A stretch of 64,000 bases of DNA from Alphaproteobacteria bacterium (GTDB lineage: Bacteria; Pseudomonadota; Alphaproteobacteria; JAUHZY01): NCBI GenBank assembly GCA_030425825.1, contig JAUHZY010000001.1, forward strand, positions 1,398,834-1,462,833. The letters run 5' to 3'. This document shows, piece by piece, positions 35,938-45,552 of the stretch (its first letter is position 1; each line of letters opens with the position of its first letter). Under the pieces are notes generated by a model. That model had not been told where the DNA came from. It did not search any database and worked only from the letters and a program-made list of their open reading frames with translations. Made by a program: the position numbers and the translations under genes.

Positions 35938-36731
35938 TACATGTTACCTTTCAAAACGTTCAACGCCAAACCATGAAGCTCTTTCGATGCACCAGCAACG
36001 ATCATAACCTTATGCCCTCTTGGAGCATCACCATTCCAGTCCGTCATCACGCCGCCAGCACCTTCGATAATTGCTTTTCTTGACATATAGTCCCATGATT
36101 TTAGGCCTGCTGAAAGAATAATATCAATACACCCCATTGAAAGAAGCCCTGAAGCATAACAAGAGGTTCCATATAACCCTTGCTTTGTGCTTTTTTCCAC
36201 ACGCACCATCGCATCTTCATAAGACTGACCAAATGTTCTCAGATAATCAGGAGATGTCACAGCAAGAACAGCTTCATCAAGCGCAGACTTGTTGCTTGTT
36301 TTAACAGTCCTGCTATTCATTGTCGTACCAATTCCAGCACCACCAATCCAACGGTCTTTTACATAAGCCTGGTCTAATCCACCAATAACTGGTTCACCCT
36401 TATGCTCCAACGCAATAAGGGTACCAAAAACAGGAATGCCACCGATAAACGCACGTGTGCCATCAATCGGATCAATATGCCACCTGTATTCAGCGTCTTC
36501 TTTTTCAACGCCGTGCTCTTCACCGATAATGCCATGATCAGGAAAAGTCGCACGAATTCTTTGACGCATTAATGTTTCAACTTCTTCATCTGCGATCGTT
36601 ACAGGAGACTTATCGGACTTCGACCGAACCTTAACACCAGACCGAAAATAATGTCGAACAACATCACCCGTCTCATCAAAAACACTGTTTATAAAACGAA
36701 TAATCTCTTCTATATCTGGCTGTAGAGACAT
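35937..36731 (-). CDS. hisN: Inositol-monophosphatase-family histidinol-phosphatase
   Basis: This 264-aa Mg2+-dependent phosphatase has the family metal-binding text GEEHG, DPIDGTRAF and SWDYMSRKAIIEGAGG. The sequence around DPIDGTRAFIGGIPVFGTLIAL is closest to the HisN type, the last phosphatase step before histidinol, in alphaproteobacteria. SuhB or CysQ is the alternative. It is followed by the coupled 40-aa gene. Confidence 0.82.
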   Translation of the reverse strand: MSLQPDIEEIIRFINSVFDETGDVVRHYFRSGVKVRSKSDKSPVTIADEEVETLMRQRIRATFPDHGIIGEEHGVEKEDAEYRWHIDPIDGTRAFIGGIPVFGTLIALEHKGEPVIGGLDQAYVKDRWIGGAGIGTTMNSRTVKTSNKSALDEAVLAVTSPDYLRTFGQSYEDAMVRVEKSTKQGLYGTSCYASGLLSMGCIDIILSAGLKSWDYMSRKAIIEGAGGVMTDWNGDAPRGHKVMIVAGASKELHGLALNVLKGNM

Positions 36732-36735
36732 AGAA

Positions 36736-37269
36736 CTATTTCAACGGCTTGGGAGAATCACTTAGCGAGCGAAGATATGCGATGATATTTGCACGATCTT
36801 TTTCTTTTTTCAGCCCTGCAAATGCCATTTTTGTTCCTTTGACATATTTCTTAGGCTTATGAAAGAAGGCGTTTAGCTCTTCATATCCCCAGCTTCCGCT
36901 TTTCGCTTTCAAAGCAGGAGAGTAAGAAAAGCCTGCTTTCGCAGCTTTTGGCGCACCAACAATGTTATAAAGATTTGGCCCAACTTTGCTTGCGCCGTCT
37001 TTACCAGGAGTGTGACATGCGGCACATTTTTTGAACACTTTTTGTCCTTCTTCTACGGACGCAGATGCCAAAAGTGGTGTGATTGGCGCAAGAACCTCTT
37101 CTTTCACAGCGGCAACTTTATTATGCCCACCGTCTTGCGTAACGCCCTCAACAACATATGCATTTTTTTCGGGATGATCTACGTGATAAATGTGGTCTGT
37201 GGCGACTTTCGCAATCGTCGGAACCAAAATAGCAATCAGTATTGCTGCAAATATTTTATTAAATTCCAT
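36736..37269 (-). CDS. Membrane-anchored cytochrome c (CycM/c552 type)
   Basis: This is a 177-aa protein from ATG 37269 (AAGGA upstream; a TTG three codons earlier is possible). An uncleaved N-terminal helix (about residues 6-22) anchors a periplasmic class I cytochrome c. The haem site is C82-A-A-C85-H86 and the axial methionine lies in GTKMAFAG. Alphaproteobacterial CycM-type proteins carry electrons from the bc1 complex to terminal oxidases. It precedes hisN by 4 bases. Confidence 0.9.
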   Translation of the reverse strand: MEFNKIFAAILIAILVPTIAKVATDHIYHVDHPEKNAYVVEGVTQDGGHNKVAAVKEEVLAPITPLLASASVEEGQKVFKKCAACHTPGKDGASKVGPNLYNIVGAPKAAKAGFSYSPALKAKSGSWGYEELNAFFHKPKKYVKGTKMAFAGLKKEKDRANIIAYLRSLSDSPKPLK

Positions 37270-37360
37270 CTGGCACAATCCTTCTTCTTCAATAGAATTA
37301 CCTCAAGAAAACTCTACTTCTTAAAACAAGGCTTGTCCAGAGAAGGAAATATTTAACGCT

Positions 37361-37708
37361 CTATGCAAGAACAGAAGTGTTCCACATTTGCTCCAAGTTG
37401 TAATGATCTCTAAGCTGTGGATGAAAAAGATGAACAATAATATCGCCAGCATCAATCAAAAGCCAGTCGCCTGCACCTTCTAAGCGAGGCTTATTATCAG
37501 CGTTTTTCAGATCCTTCAAAAGATAGCCCGCAAGTGCAGAAAGCTGTCTTTGCGAAGACCCAGAAGCAACAACCATATAATCTGCCAATGCGGCAGACTC
37601 AGGAAGAGGAATTGAAACGATGTTTTCTGCTTTGTTGCGGTCGAGACACTGGATAACGATATTGACGAGTTTCTCATTTCTGTCGAGAAGTGAACTATTT
37701 GCCTTCAA
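37361..37708 (-). CDS. rsfS: Ribosomal silencing factor RsfS
   Basis: This 115-aa RsfS/Iojap protein binds ribosomal protein L14 and blocks subunit joining in starvation. The text DYMVVASGSSQRQLSALAG, GDWLLIDAGDIIVHLFHPQLRDHYNLEQMW is diagnostic. The start codon at 37708 is TTG, with GGGGGG about ten bases upstream; no ATG exists nearby in frame. The 259-base gap upstream probably contains its promoter. Confidence 0.92.
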   Translation of the reverse strand: MKANSSLLDRNEKLVNIVIQCLDRNKAENIVSIPLPESAALADYMVVASGSSQRQLSALAGYLLKDLKNADNKPRLEGAGDWLLIDAGDIIVHLFHPQLRDHYNLEQMWNTSVLA

Positions 37709-37783
37709 TATGCTATGACCCCCCTTGCTCTATAGAAAGAGTGTTATCATTAGATGTTCTTAAGGGAAGGAGGCTACATAAAT

Positions 37784-38031
37784 ATGACGCAAAAGGAGAC
37801 GTTAACTTTTTATTCTTATTTTTTTTACCAATGAGTATCGTAACTGTTCTCAAGAAAACCTCCGAAACTTATTTCTATTCACATCGTATCAAGTTAAGGC
37901 TACTTCCTCAAGAACTAGTTATCTTATTTGAAGAATACCACAAAATCTTGTCGTCTAAATACGACAATTACAGGATAAACTTCGACAAGTCGCTGTTCCT
38001 TGCGAGGTCTGCCAACTTTTCTTCGACATAG
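37784..38031 (+). other. Possible short coupled ORFs in the rsfS-hslU gap
   Basis: A 16-codon frame (37784-37834) with a strong AAGGGAAGGAGG site is followed by a 66-codon frame (37831-38031) overlapping it ATGA-style. The second frame runs antisense into the hslU 3' end and matches nothing I know. They may be real or chance frames in AT-rich DNA; I list them as uncertain. Apart from these and the hslU terminator the 259-base gap shows nothing. Confidence 0.25.
37948..37967 (-). terminator. Terminator hairpin after hslU
   Basis: A perfect 7-bp stem (TTGTCGT with ACGACAA) and a 6-base loop begin directly after the hslU stop on the minus strand, followed by AAGATTTTG. The T-run is weak. Confidence 0.55.
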
Positions 38032-39293
38032 TCTGCGCTGACAACAAATTCTGTATCAGACTTGTCTGGCGCATCAAAACTAATATCTTCCAACACACGC
38101 TCCATAACGGTGTGAAGGCGCCTTGCACCGATATTTTCGACAGACTGGTTAATGTCTGCCGCCATAGAAGCAAGCGCATCAATGGCCTTGTCATCAAAGA
38201 TAAGCTCTACCTTCTCGGTGCCTAAAAGCGCGACATATTGCTTCACCAGACTTGCCTTAGGCTCGGTGAGAATACGAACGAAGTCTTCTTTTGTGAGCGG
38301 CTTAAGCTCAACCCGCGTCGGCAACCTTCCCTGAAGCTCTGGCAGAAGATCAGAAGGCTTTGCAAGGTGAAAAGCGCCGGAAGCAACAAATAAAATATGG
38401 TCCGTTTTTACAGTGCCATGCTTTGTGGAAACGGATGTCCCTTCAATAAGAGGAAGCAAATCACGCTGAACACCTTCCCGGCTGACATCGCCACGAGAAT
38501 TGTTTTCATATTTTGCACAGACCTTGTCTATTTCATCGATAAAGACAATGCCATTTTGCTCAACAGCCTCAATTGCATTTTTCAAAACCTTTTCTTGGTC
38601 CAAAAGCTTATCGCCCTCTTCATCAAGCAAGATAGCTTGGGCCTCGGCAACCGTAACTGTTTTCTTTTTTGTTGGCGTGCCAAACCCCTTACCCAAGACG
38701 TCGCCTAGATTAATCATACCCATCTGGGCTCCTGGCATACCTGGCACATCGAATGTTGGCATTGACGAAGAAGCTGTGTCTTGCACTTCTATCTCAACTT
38801 CTTTTTCATCCATAAGACCTTGTCGTATTTTTTTTCTAAACTTTTCACGCGTTTCATCGCTCGCCGTTTCACCAACCAAAGAGCTCAGGATCTTTTCTTC
38901 AGCTTCATGTTCTGCCTTGGCAAGAACTTCCTTACGCATAATATCTCGCTGCTGCGTAATTGAAATTTCGATCAAATCACGAATGATCTGCTCAACATCA
39001 CGACCAACATAACCAACTTCTGTGAACTTTGTTGCCTCAACCTTCAAAAAAGGCGCGTCTGCAAGCTTTGCAAGTCGTCTTGCGATCTCGGTTTTCCCAA
39101 CGCCTGTTGGCCCAATCATTAGAATATTCTTTGGCAGCACTTCTTCTTTTAAAGAATCATCCAGCTGCTGTCTGCGCCAGCGGTTGCGAAGCGCAACAGC
39201 AACAGCTTTTTTGGCTTCATTTTGACCAATGATATGCTTATCAAGCTCTGAAACAATTTCTCGTGGGCTGAAGTTTTTCAGTTTTATTGTCAT
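37968..39293 (-). CDS. hslU: ATP-dependent protease ATPase subunit HslU
   Basis: This is a 441-aa AAA+ unfoldase of the HslUV protease. Walker A is GPTGVGKTE, Walker B FIDEID, and the pore GYVG lies in TEVGYVGRD. The variable I domain (about residues 110-230) and sensor 2 region ([12 protein letters not shown]) are present. The start overlaps the hslV stop by 4 bases. Confidence 0.97.
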   Translation of the reverse strand: MTIKLKNFSPREIVSELDKHIIGQNEAKKAVAVALRNRWRRQQLDDSLKEEVLPKNILMIGPTGVGKTEIARRLAKLADAPFLKVEATKFTEVGYVGRDVEQIIRDLIEISITQQRDIMRKEVLAKAEHEAEEKILSSLVGETASDETREKFRKKIRQGLMDEKEVEIEVQDTASSSMPTFDVPGMPGAQMGMINLGDVLGKGFGTPTKKKTVTVAEAQAILLDEEGDKLLDQEKVLKNAIEAVEQNGIVFIDEIDKVCAKYENNSRGDVSREGVQRDLLPLIEGTSVSTKHGTVKTDHILFVASGAFHLAKPSDLLPELQGRLPTRVELKPLTKEDFVRILTEPKASLVKQYVALLGTEKVELIFDDKAIDALASMAADINQSVENIGARRLHTVMERVLEDISFDAPDKSDTEFVVSADYVEEKLADLARNSDLSKFIL

Positions 39294-39829
39294 AGTTTTT
39301 CCATCGTTACATTATCATTTGTATAAACACAAAGGTCTCCTGCTACCTTCATTGCTTTTCTAACAACGTCCTCCAAGGGAAGCTTTTCATCATCAATCAA
39401 AGCCTTTGCAGCAGCCAGCGCGAAATTACCGCCAGACCCAATCCCAATTAAACCACCTTCTGGCTCTAAAACATCTCCTGTCCCAGACAAAATAAAAGAA
39501 GCTGTTTTATCTGCAACTGCCATCATAGCCTCTAGCCGCCTTAAATATTTATCTGTGCGCCATTCTTTTGTCAGCTCGACACACGCGCGAGCAAGTTGGT
39601 CTGGATGTTTTTCAAGCTTAGCCTCTAGGCGCTCAAAAAGAGCCAGTGCATCAGCCGTTGCACCAGCAAACCCTGCAACAACTTTTCCGCCCCCAAGTGT
39701 TCTTAATTTCTTTGCATTTGGCTTGACAACAACAGATCCCATCGTCACCTGACCATCTGCTGCAATCACAACTTTATCGCCTCTTCGCGCGCACAAAACT
39801 GTTGTGCCATGCCATATTTGTTCACTCAT
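39290..39829 (-). CDS. hslV: HslV peptidase subunit
   Basis: This 179-aa proteasome-type threonine peptidase forms the core of HslUV. The catalytic Thr9 would be exposed by removal of the first eight residues (HG before TTVLC). The text [14 protein letters not shown] and [15 protein letters not shown] is diagnostic. It leads the hslVU operon. Confidence 0.96.
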   Translation of the reverse strand: MSEQIWHGTTVLCARRGDKVVIAADGQVTMGSVVVKPNAKKLRTLGGGKVVAGFAGATADALALFERLEAKLEKHPDQLARACVELTKEWRTDKYLRRLEAMMAVADKTASFILSGTGDVLEPEGGLIGIGSGGNFALAAAKALIDDEKLPLEDVVRKAMKVAGDLCVYTNDNVTMEKL

Positions 39830-39858
39830 TTTTTTCTCTTTTTGATCTGTTTATAAAG

Positions 39859-39886
39859 ATATTGTGACACAATAACGAAATTCAAG
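39859..39886 (-). promoter_or_regulatory. Candidate heat-shock (RpoH-type) promoter of hslVU
   Basis: On the minus strand CTTGAA (39881-39886) stands 16 bases from CAATAT (39859-39864), 30 bases before the hslV ATG. CTTGAA matches the -35 element of RpoH promoters; the -10 match is partial. Confidence 0.45.
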
Positions 39887-39957
39887 GGACGATTTCAATG
39901 ACTAAAGAGCAAGCAAATTAATTACTGAAGAAGACTTTTCTATAAACGCCTTAGGTT

Positions 39958-41208
39958 TTAAGAGTTCATTGCCGTAAAGAATTCGTCATTTGTTTTTGAA
40001 TCTTTTAACTTCCCAATCAAGAAGTCAACAGCATCTGCTGTTCCCATAGGATCCAGCACGCGACGCAGAACCCAAATTTTCGAGAGATCTTCTTTTCCAA
40101 CAAGAAGCTCTTCTTTACGTGTTCCAGATTTTGCGATGTCAATCGCAGGGAAAGTTCTTTTATCTGCAAGCTTACGGTCCAGAACAACTTCAGAGTTCCC
40201 TGTTCCTTTAAACTCTTCAAAAATAACCTCATCCATGCGTGAACCTGTTTCGATCAACGCTGTTGCAACAATTGTTAAAGAACCACCTTCTTCAATATTT
40301 CTTGCGGCACCAAAGAACCTTTTTGGCCTTTGCAAAGCATTTGCATCAACACCACCGGTTAGAACCTTACCCGAAGAGGGTAGCACAGTGTTAAAAGCAC
40401 GCGCTAAACGCGTTATCGAATCAAGCAAAATAACAACATCTCTTTTGTGCTCAACAAGCCTTTTTGCCTTTTCAATAACCATCTCAGCAACACGCACATG
40501 TCGCGAAGCAGGCTCATCAAATGTTGAACTAATCACCTCACCCTTTACAGAGCGAGCCATGTCTGTCACCTCTTCAGGGCGCTCATCAATCAGAAGAACG
40601 ATAAGATATGCCTCTGGATGGTTTGCTGTAATTGCGTGTGCAATTTTTTGCAGCATAACTGTTTTCCCCGTACGTGGTGGGGCAACAAGCAAACTTCTTT
40701 GTCCCTTACCAAGAGGGGCAACGATATCAATAACCCTCGATGTCATGTCTGTTGCGTCTGTTGTTTCAAGACAGATGCGATCATCAGGATAAAGTGGCGT
40801 TAAGTTATCAAAGTTAATGCGATGCTTTAAATTCGCAGGGTCCTCAAAGTTAACTTTTTCGATTTTTTCTAAAGAAAAATATCGCTCACCCTCTTTTGGC
40901 GCGCGAATCTCGCCTTCAACAGTATCTCCTGTACGAAGACCAAATCGTCTAATTTGCTGTGGAGAAATATAAATATCATCCGGGCCAGGAAGATAGTTTG
41001 ATTCTGGCGCTCTTAAAAAGCCAAAGCCATCCTGTAAAACCTCAATGACACCATCTCCAACAATATAAGAATCTTTTTCGGCCATTTTCTTAAGGATCGA
41101 AAACATCATGTCTTGCTTACGCAGCGCACTTGCGCCCTCAACATCCAAGCTTTCTGCAAGCTCTAGAAGATCTTTTGGTGTTTTACTTTTTAATTCTTTT
41201 AAATGCAC
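39958..41208 (-). CDS. rho: Transcription termination factor Rho
   Basis: This is a 416-aa hexameric RNA-dependent ATPase that ends transcription. It has an N-terminal RNA-binding cold-shock-like domain ([22 protein letters not shown]), Walker A APPRTGKT, Walker [15 protein letters not shown], and the ring residues near [20 protein letters not shown]. The start at 41208 is GTG with GGGAGG before it. The rho-hemJ-hemH-hemE order near the origin is typical of alphaproteobacteria. Confidence 0.97.
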   Translation of the reverse strand: MHLKELKSKTPKDLLELAESLDVEGASALRKQDMMFSILKKMAEKDSYIVGDGVIEVLQDGFGFLRAPESNYLPGPDDIYISPQQIRRFGLRTGDTVEGEIRAPKEGERYFSLEKIEKVNFEDPANLKHRINFDNLTPLYPDDRICLETTDATDMTSRVIDIVAPLGKGQRSLLVAPPRTGKTVMLQKIAHAITANHPEAYLIVLLIDERPEEVTDMARSVKGEVISSTFDEPASRHVRVAEMVIEKAKRLVEHKRDVVILLDSITRLARAFNTVLPSSGKVLTGGVDANALQRPKRFFGAARNIEEGGSLTIVATALIETGSRMDEVIFEEFKGTGNSEVVLDRKLADKRTFPAIDIAKSGTRKEELLVGKEDLSKIWVLRRVLDPMGTADAVDFLIGKLKDSKTNDEFFTAMNS

Positions 41209-41333
41209 GAATGCCTCCCGATGGATGAAATGGCTAAGACAAAATTAAAGCGAATAGATTATTTTCCGGATTTTCGGTTTTATTTAGAGTTTAGATGTTA
41301 AAATTACTAACAATTTTTGAGTGAAAGATCAAG

Positions 41334-41777
41334 TTAAAAAGGTTTATTTACAACCAAAATAACAATTATAACCATCAAAACAGCTGGAACCTCATTCAAG
41401 ATACGATAAAACCTTTCTGATTTCACGTTTCTATCCTGCTCAAAGTCCTTGCGATATTTGGCAAGCATGCCATGAACGCCAGACATTACAAGAACAAAAA
41501 AGATCTTTGCATGAATCCAGCCTTGTGACCAGTCTTCCCAAATATAAAGCAATAAAGACCCTGTTAAAAATGTCACAATCATCGCTGGATTAATGATAAT
41601 TCTTAAAAGTCTTTTTTCCATCACTTTAAAAAGTTTTGATGTCTGTGACTCGGGCTTAACGGTTGTATGATAAACAAAAAGGCGTGGCAAATAAAGCATT
41701 CCCGCCATCCAAGAGATAACAGCCAAAATATGGATTGTTAAAAAAATCAAATAATATTCAACAAGCAGATCTCTCAT
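41334..41777 (-). CDS. hemJ: Protoporphyrinogen IX oxidase HemJ
   Basis: This 147-aa inner-membrane protein has four helices. The text IHILAVISWMAGMLYLPRLFVYHT contains the conserved histidine and the W-x-G-x3-LPR motif of HemJ, which oxidises protoporphyrinogen IX. The gene starts two bases after hemH. Confidence 0.93.
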   Translation of the reverse strand: MRDLLVEYYLIFLTIHILAVISWMAGMLYLPRLFVYHTTVKPESQTSKLFKVMEKRLLRIIINPAMIVTFLTGSLLLYIWEDWSQGWIHAKIFFVLVMSGVHGMLAKYRKDFEQDRNVKSERFYRILNEVPAVLMVIIVILVVNKPF

Positions 41778-41779
41778 TT

Positions 41780-42823
41780 TTATTCCTTATTTTTATGCGG
41801 GCACCCAGAAAAAAGAGGTGGGCATACTTTCTCTGGTAGATCAGACATCATATTGTCTTTAAATTCAATGATTTTTTCAACCAATTCAGCAAGCCCTTTT
41901 ATAAAGGTTTTTGATTCTTGAACTGTTTGAATGCGAATATATTCCGGTATACCAAGAGCTATAGCCTCTTCTTTTACTTCCATATCAAGCTCGTAAAGTG
42001 TCTCTGAATGCTCAGAAACAAAGGCAACTGGTATAATGGCAACAGCGACTTTATCCTTTCCTGCACGTTGAATTTCGTCGTCTAGAGAAGGACCTAACCA
42101 TTCTAATGGGCCAACCTTACTTTGATAACAAATGGTAGATTGTTCAAATGATTCTCTATCAAGTTTTTCTAAAACTTTATGGACTGTTTTTTCAACTTGC
42201 CATTGGTATGGATCACCTTGATCAACGATTTTCTTTGGTAGCCCATGGGCTGAAAACAAAAGGCGTGGTTTATGTTTTGCTTTTTTTAGTTCTTTTTTAA
42301 TCAATCCTGTTACAGCATCAATAAAACCTTCTTCTACTGGGTAACAACAAATTGTCTTCGTCGGTGCTGTAAATCCTTTTTTTTCACAAATGTCTTTCCA
42401 TTCGTTGATTGATGAGTCTGATGTTGTTGTTGAAAATTGCGGATAAAGTGGTAATAAAACAACCTTATCTGGATTATATTTTTTTACATTTTCAACAACT
42501 TCTTCTGTCATTGGATGCCAGTATCTCATACATGTAAATGTTTTTATATTCTCATTTTTGAGATTTTTTTTCAGAACTTTCTCAAGTGATTTAGCTTGTT
42601 TTTCTGTATTTTCAAGCAATGGAGATGAACCACCAATTTTTGCATAAATACCTGATGCATAAGGCGCGCGCTTTTTTGAAACAAATTTTGCTAAAGGCTT
42701 TCTGATAAAAGAAGGCATACGAAAAATAGCTGGATCATTAAAAAGGTTAAACAAAAAGGGCTGTACAGATTCTAGTTTATCTGGCGCACCAAGATTAAAA
42801 AGAATGACAGCTATTTTTTCCAT
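41780..42823 (-). CDS. hemH: Ferrochelatase
   Basis: This 347-aa enzyme inserts Fe2+ into protoporphyrin IX to make haem at the membrane. The text NLGAPDKLESVQPFLFNLFNDP, LFSAHGLPKKIVDQGDPY (catalytic His) and PVAFVSEHSETLYELD (second metal His/Glu) is diagnostic. The last 25 residues contain cysteines (CPPLFSGCPHK). It overlaps the hemE end by 13 bases. Confidence 0.96.
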   Translation of the reverse strand: MEKIAVILFNLGAPDKLESVQPFLFNLFNDPAIFRMPSFIRKPLAKFVSKKRAPYASGIYAKIGGSSPLLENTEKQAKSLEKVLKKNLKNENIKTFTCMRYWHPMTEEVVENVKKYNPDKVVLLPLYPQFSTTTSDSSINEWKDICEKKGFTAPTKTICCYPVEEGFIDAVTGLIKKELKKAKHKPRLLFSAHGLPKKIVDQGDPYQWQVEKTVHKVLEKLDRESFEQSTICYQSKVGPLEWLGPSLDDEIQRAGKDKVAVAIIPVAFVSEHSETLYELDMEVKEEAIALGIPEYIRIQTVQESKTFIKGLAELVEKIIEFKDNMMSDLPEKVCPPLFSGCPHKNKE

Positions 42824-43845
42824 GATTTTATAAACTCACTCAAAACCCCTACTTGATCAGGATTTGTATATTTCATGACACCATGGCCAAGATTAAAGAT
42901 AAAACGCCTATTTTTCATCTTATGAAGAATTTTTTCTGCTTCAATTAACATTTTTTCTTCATTTCCTAAAAGAAGCCCATTATCTAAGCATCCCTGCAGA
43001 AGAACTTTTTCATCAATTGTTCCAAGTGTTAAATCCAAATCAACTGTTTCATCCAGACTAACACCATCTATACCCGTTTCTCTGACATATTTTGGAAGAT
43101 TTGATCCACATTTACGCGGAAAACCGATAATAGGAATATCAGGAAAGTCAGCTTTAACACCTTCCACAATTTTTTTTGTTGGTTGAATTGAGTACTTATC
43201 AAAGTTTTCTTTTGTTAAAACACCACACCAGCTATCAAAAATTTGAAGAACTTCAGCACCAGCTTTAACCTGTTTTTTTAAATATTGGATAGATGCTTCT
43301 GCTAGAAGGTCAATCATCTCTGAAAAACTTTCTTCATCTGTGTACATCCATTTTTTCATATTTTTGAAATCTTTACTAGAACCGCCTTCAACCATGTAAG
43401 TTGCAACAGTCCAAGGTGCTCCACAAAAACCAATCAAGCTTGTTTCATTCCCAAGTTCTGATTTAATTCTATCTAGGGCTTCGTAAACAGGATTAAGACG
43501 ATCAAAAGAGTCGAAAGATAGTTTTGTTAAATCTTGTGCGTTTTGTATTTGTGAAAGTTGTGGTCCTTTTCCTTCAACAAATTCAACATCAACCCCTAAA
43601 CCATATGGAATCATTAAAATATCTGAAAAAAGAATAGCACCAGACATCCCAAAACGACGAATAGGTTGCAATGTTACTTCACAAGCAAGTTCAGGGTTTA
43701 AAGCAAGATTCATAAAGCTTCCTGCTTGCTTTCTTACCTCACGATATTCAGGCAAATATCTACCAGCTTGTCTCATAAACCAAAAAGGAGTCTGAGAAGA
43801 AGTTTTGTTTTGAAAAGAAGAAAGAAGAAGTTTTGTCATATCCAT
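42811..43845 (-). CDS. hemE: Uroporphyrinogen decarboxylase
   Basis: This is a 344-aa TIM-barrel enzyme that decarboxylates uroporphyrinogen III to coproporphyrinogen III. The signatures PFWFMRQAGRYLPEYR and GFCGAPWTVATYMVEGG are present. It starts the hemE-hemH-hemJ run, transcribed away from the predicted replication origin, as in Caulobacter. Confidence 0.97.
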   Translation of the reverse strand: MDMTKLLLSSFQNKTSSQTPFWFMRQAGRYLPEYREVRKQAGSFMNLALNPELACEVTLQPIRRFGMSGAILFSDILMIPYGLGVDVEFVEGKGPQLSQIQNAQDLTKLSFDSFDRLNPVYEALDRIKSELGNETSLIGFCGAPWTVATYMVEGGSSKDFKNMKKWMYTDEESFSEMIDLLAEASIQYLKKQVKAGAEVLQIFDSWCGVLTKENFDKYSIQPTKKIVEGVKADFPDIPIIGFPRKCGSNLPKYVRETGIDGVSLDETVDLDLTLGTIDEKVLLQGCLDNGLLLGNEEKMLIEAEKILHKMKNRRFIFNLGHGVMKYTNPDQVGVLSEFIKSWKK

Positions 43846-44119
43846 TATAATAATATATTATTTAATATAAAAAGGTAGTTGTTATTTGTTGTCTTCGAAA
43901 AAACAAGGATTAAATTTTGTACACAGTTTTTCCACAAAATAAAACACTTTATATTCCTTTTGTTTTGTAAGTGTTTTGATATTTTTACACCTTATTAAAA
44001 CAAGTTTAAAAAAAATATCAACAAGACAGTGATTCTGTTGATAGCTTGTGACTAAAATGTGTAAAAAGTATTTTTGTAAGTTATCTTAAAGTTTTCCACA
44101 GGTTTTTAAAAAGTTATAC
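43846..44119. other. Predicted chromosomal replication origin (oriC)
   Basis: This 274-base AT-rich gap separates hemE and ppsR. It contains DnaA-box-like nonamers: TTGTACACA (43917-43925), TTTTCCACA (43928-43936), TTTTACACC (43983-43991), TTTTACACA on the minus strand (44058-44066) and TTTTCCACA (44092-44100). A perfect TTAA-N7-TTAA (43995-44009) is the CtrA recognition form. An 8-bp inverted repeat TATCAACA (44016-44023 with 44036-44043) and an A/T-only stretch near hemE (unwinding element) complete it. In Caulobacter and Rickettsia the origin also lies beside hemE. Confidence 0.75.
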
Positions 44120-44962
44120 ATGACACATTTAAAAGAATCTCACATACACCTTATATCAGACGCAACGGGTGAAACAGTCCTTCAAATTTTTCAGGCGTGT
44201 ACAACGTATTTCAAAGGCGTTGAGTTTCATGAACATGTTTGGTCTTTGATTCGAACCAAAACGCACCTTGAGAAGGTTTTACAGCGTGTAAAAGAACAAC
44301 CTGGTATTGTTTTTTTTACAACTTCAGATCCTGAAAAAAAACTTTTAATAGAAGAGGAATGTGAAAAATTAAATGTTCCAACGTTTAATTTATTAGAGCA
44401 TCCAGTTTCTGTTATTTCTGAATATTTAGGCGTTGAAACAGTTGACTTCCCTAAGACAAAGCGAAAACTGGATGAGGCTTATTTTAGGCGTATTGATGCA
44501 ATGGATTTTACAATGCGTCATGATGATGGACAAATTAATGATGACCTAGATCAAGCAGATATTATTTTGGTAGGTGTTTCTAGAACATCAAAGTCTCCAA
44601 CATGTATTTACCTTGCTAACAAAGGTTATAAAGCGGCTAATATTCCTTATGTAATGGAGTGTCCTCTTCCACAACAGCTTTTGGAAATGGACTCTTCAGA
44701 CTTAAAAAACCCACTTATTGTTGGCCTTCATCAGGATGTTCAACTTCTTGTTAAGATTAGAACAAATCGCCTTAGAATGCTAAATTCTGATTCAAACACA
44801 AGCTATACAGATCTTGACCTTGTTAAAAAAGAAGTTAATCAGGCCCGAAGATTTTATAGTGAAAGAAAATGGCCCATCATAGATGTGACAGGCAGGTCTA
44901 TCGAAGAAACTTCTGCGGCTGTCCTACAAATATATCAAAAAACAGGTCGGGAGAGACACTAA
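44120..44962 (+). CDS. ppsR: Pyruvate, water dikinase regulatory protein (DUF299)
   Basis: This 280-aa bifunctional kinase/pyrophosphorylase reversibly phosphorylates PEP synthase or PPDK. The N-terminal IHLISDATGETV and the P-loop GVSRTSKSPT are typical of the DUF299 family. It is the first plus-strand gene after the predicted origin. Its TAA overlaps the maf ATG by one base. Confidence 0.95.
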   Translation: MTHLKESHIHLISDATGETVLQIFQACTTYFKGVEFHEHVWSLIRTKTHLEKVLQRVKEQPGIVFFTTSDPEKKLLIEEECEKLNVPTFNLLEHPVSVISEYLGVETVDFPKTKRKLDEAYFRRIDAMDFTMRHDDGQINDDLDQADIILVGVSRTSKSPTCIYLANKGYKAANIPYVMECPLPQQLLEMDSSDLKNPLIVGLHQDVQLLVKIRTNRLRMLNSDSNTSYTDLDLVKKEVNQARRFYSERKWPIIDVTGRSIEETSAAVLQIYQKTGRERH

Positions 44963-45552
44963 TGTTTATACTTGCTTCTGCAAGCAAGGCGCGATCCTCG
45001 CTTCTAAAAAATGCACGCTTAGATTTTGATATTTATCCAGCTGATATTGATGAGTCAATCATTAAAAATAAATGCAAGTCAGAAAATAAGCCCTCTAAAG
45101 AGGCAGCTTTAGAGCTTGCGATTGATAAGGCCAAATTGATATCAAATAGATATCAAGAAAGACTTGTTGTTGGTGCTGATCAAATGATGTCTTGTGAAGG
45201 GCGGTGGTTTGATAAACCTGAAAATAAAGAAATGGCGCGTGAGCATCTTTCTTTTTTAAGAGGAAAAACGCACCTTCTTTCAAGTGCAGCTGTTGTTGTA
45301 AAAGATGGAGAGGTTGTTTGGCGGCATATTGACCAAGCCCGCTTAACAATGCGTGATTTCAGTGACGACTTTCTAAACGATTATTTAGAAGAAATGGCTG
45401 ATGATACACTTCAGACAGTTGGCTCTTACCGTTTAGAAAAAAGAGGCATTCAATTATTTGATAAAATAGACGGTGATTATTTTACAATTCTGGGCTTTCC
45501 TCTTTTGGACTTTATGGGGTTTTTAAGAGAACAAAATATTGTGAGAACTTAA
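44962..45552 (+). CDS. maf: Maf-like nucleoside-triphosphate pyrophosphatase
   Basis: The start is at 44962 (TAATG with ppsR), giving 196 aa; a longer frame lies inside ppsR and is rejected. Maf proteins hydrolyse non-canonical NTPs such as dTTP/UTP or modified bases. The ASASKARSSLLKNARLDF start and GADQMMSCEGRWFDKPENKEMAREHLSFLRGKTHLL core are typical. It lies immediately before aroE. Confidence 0.93.
   Translation: MFILASASKARSSLLKNARLDFDIYPADIDESIIKNKCKSENKPSKEAALELAIDKAKLISNRYQERLVVGADQMMSCEGRWFDKPENKEMAREHLSFLRGKTHLLSSAAVVVKDGEVVWRHIDQARLTMRDFSDDFLNDYLEEMADDTLQTVGSYRLEKRGIQLFDKIDGDYFTILGFPLLDFMGFLREQNIVRT

Noticed and set aside
44869-44961. N-terminal extension of Maf inside ppsR.
   Set aside because: The ATG at 44962 overlaps the ppsR stop as TAATG and gives a normal Maf start.
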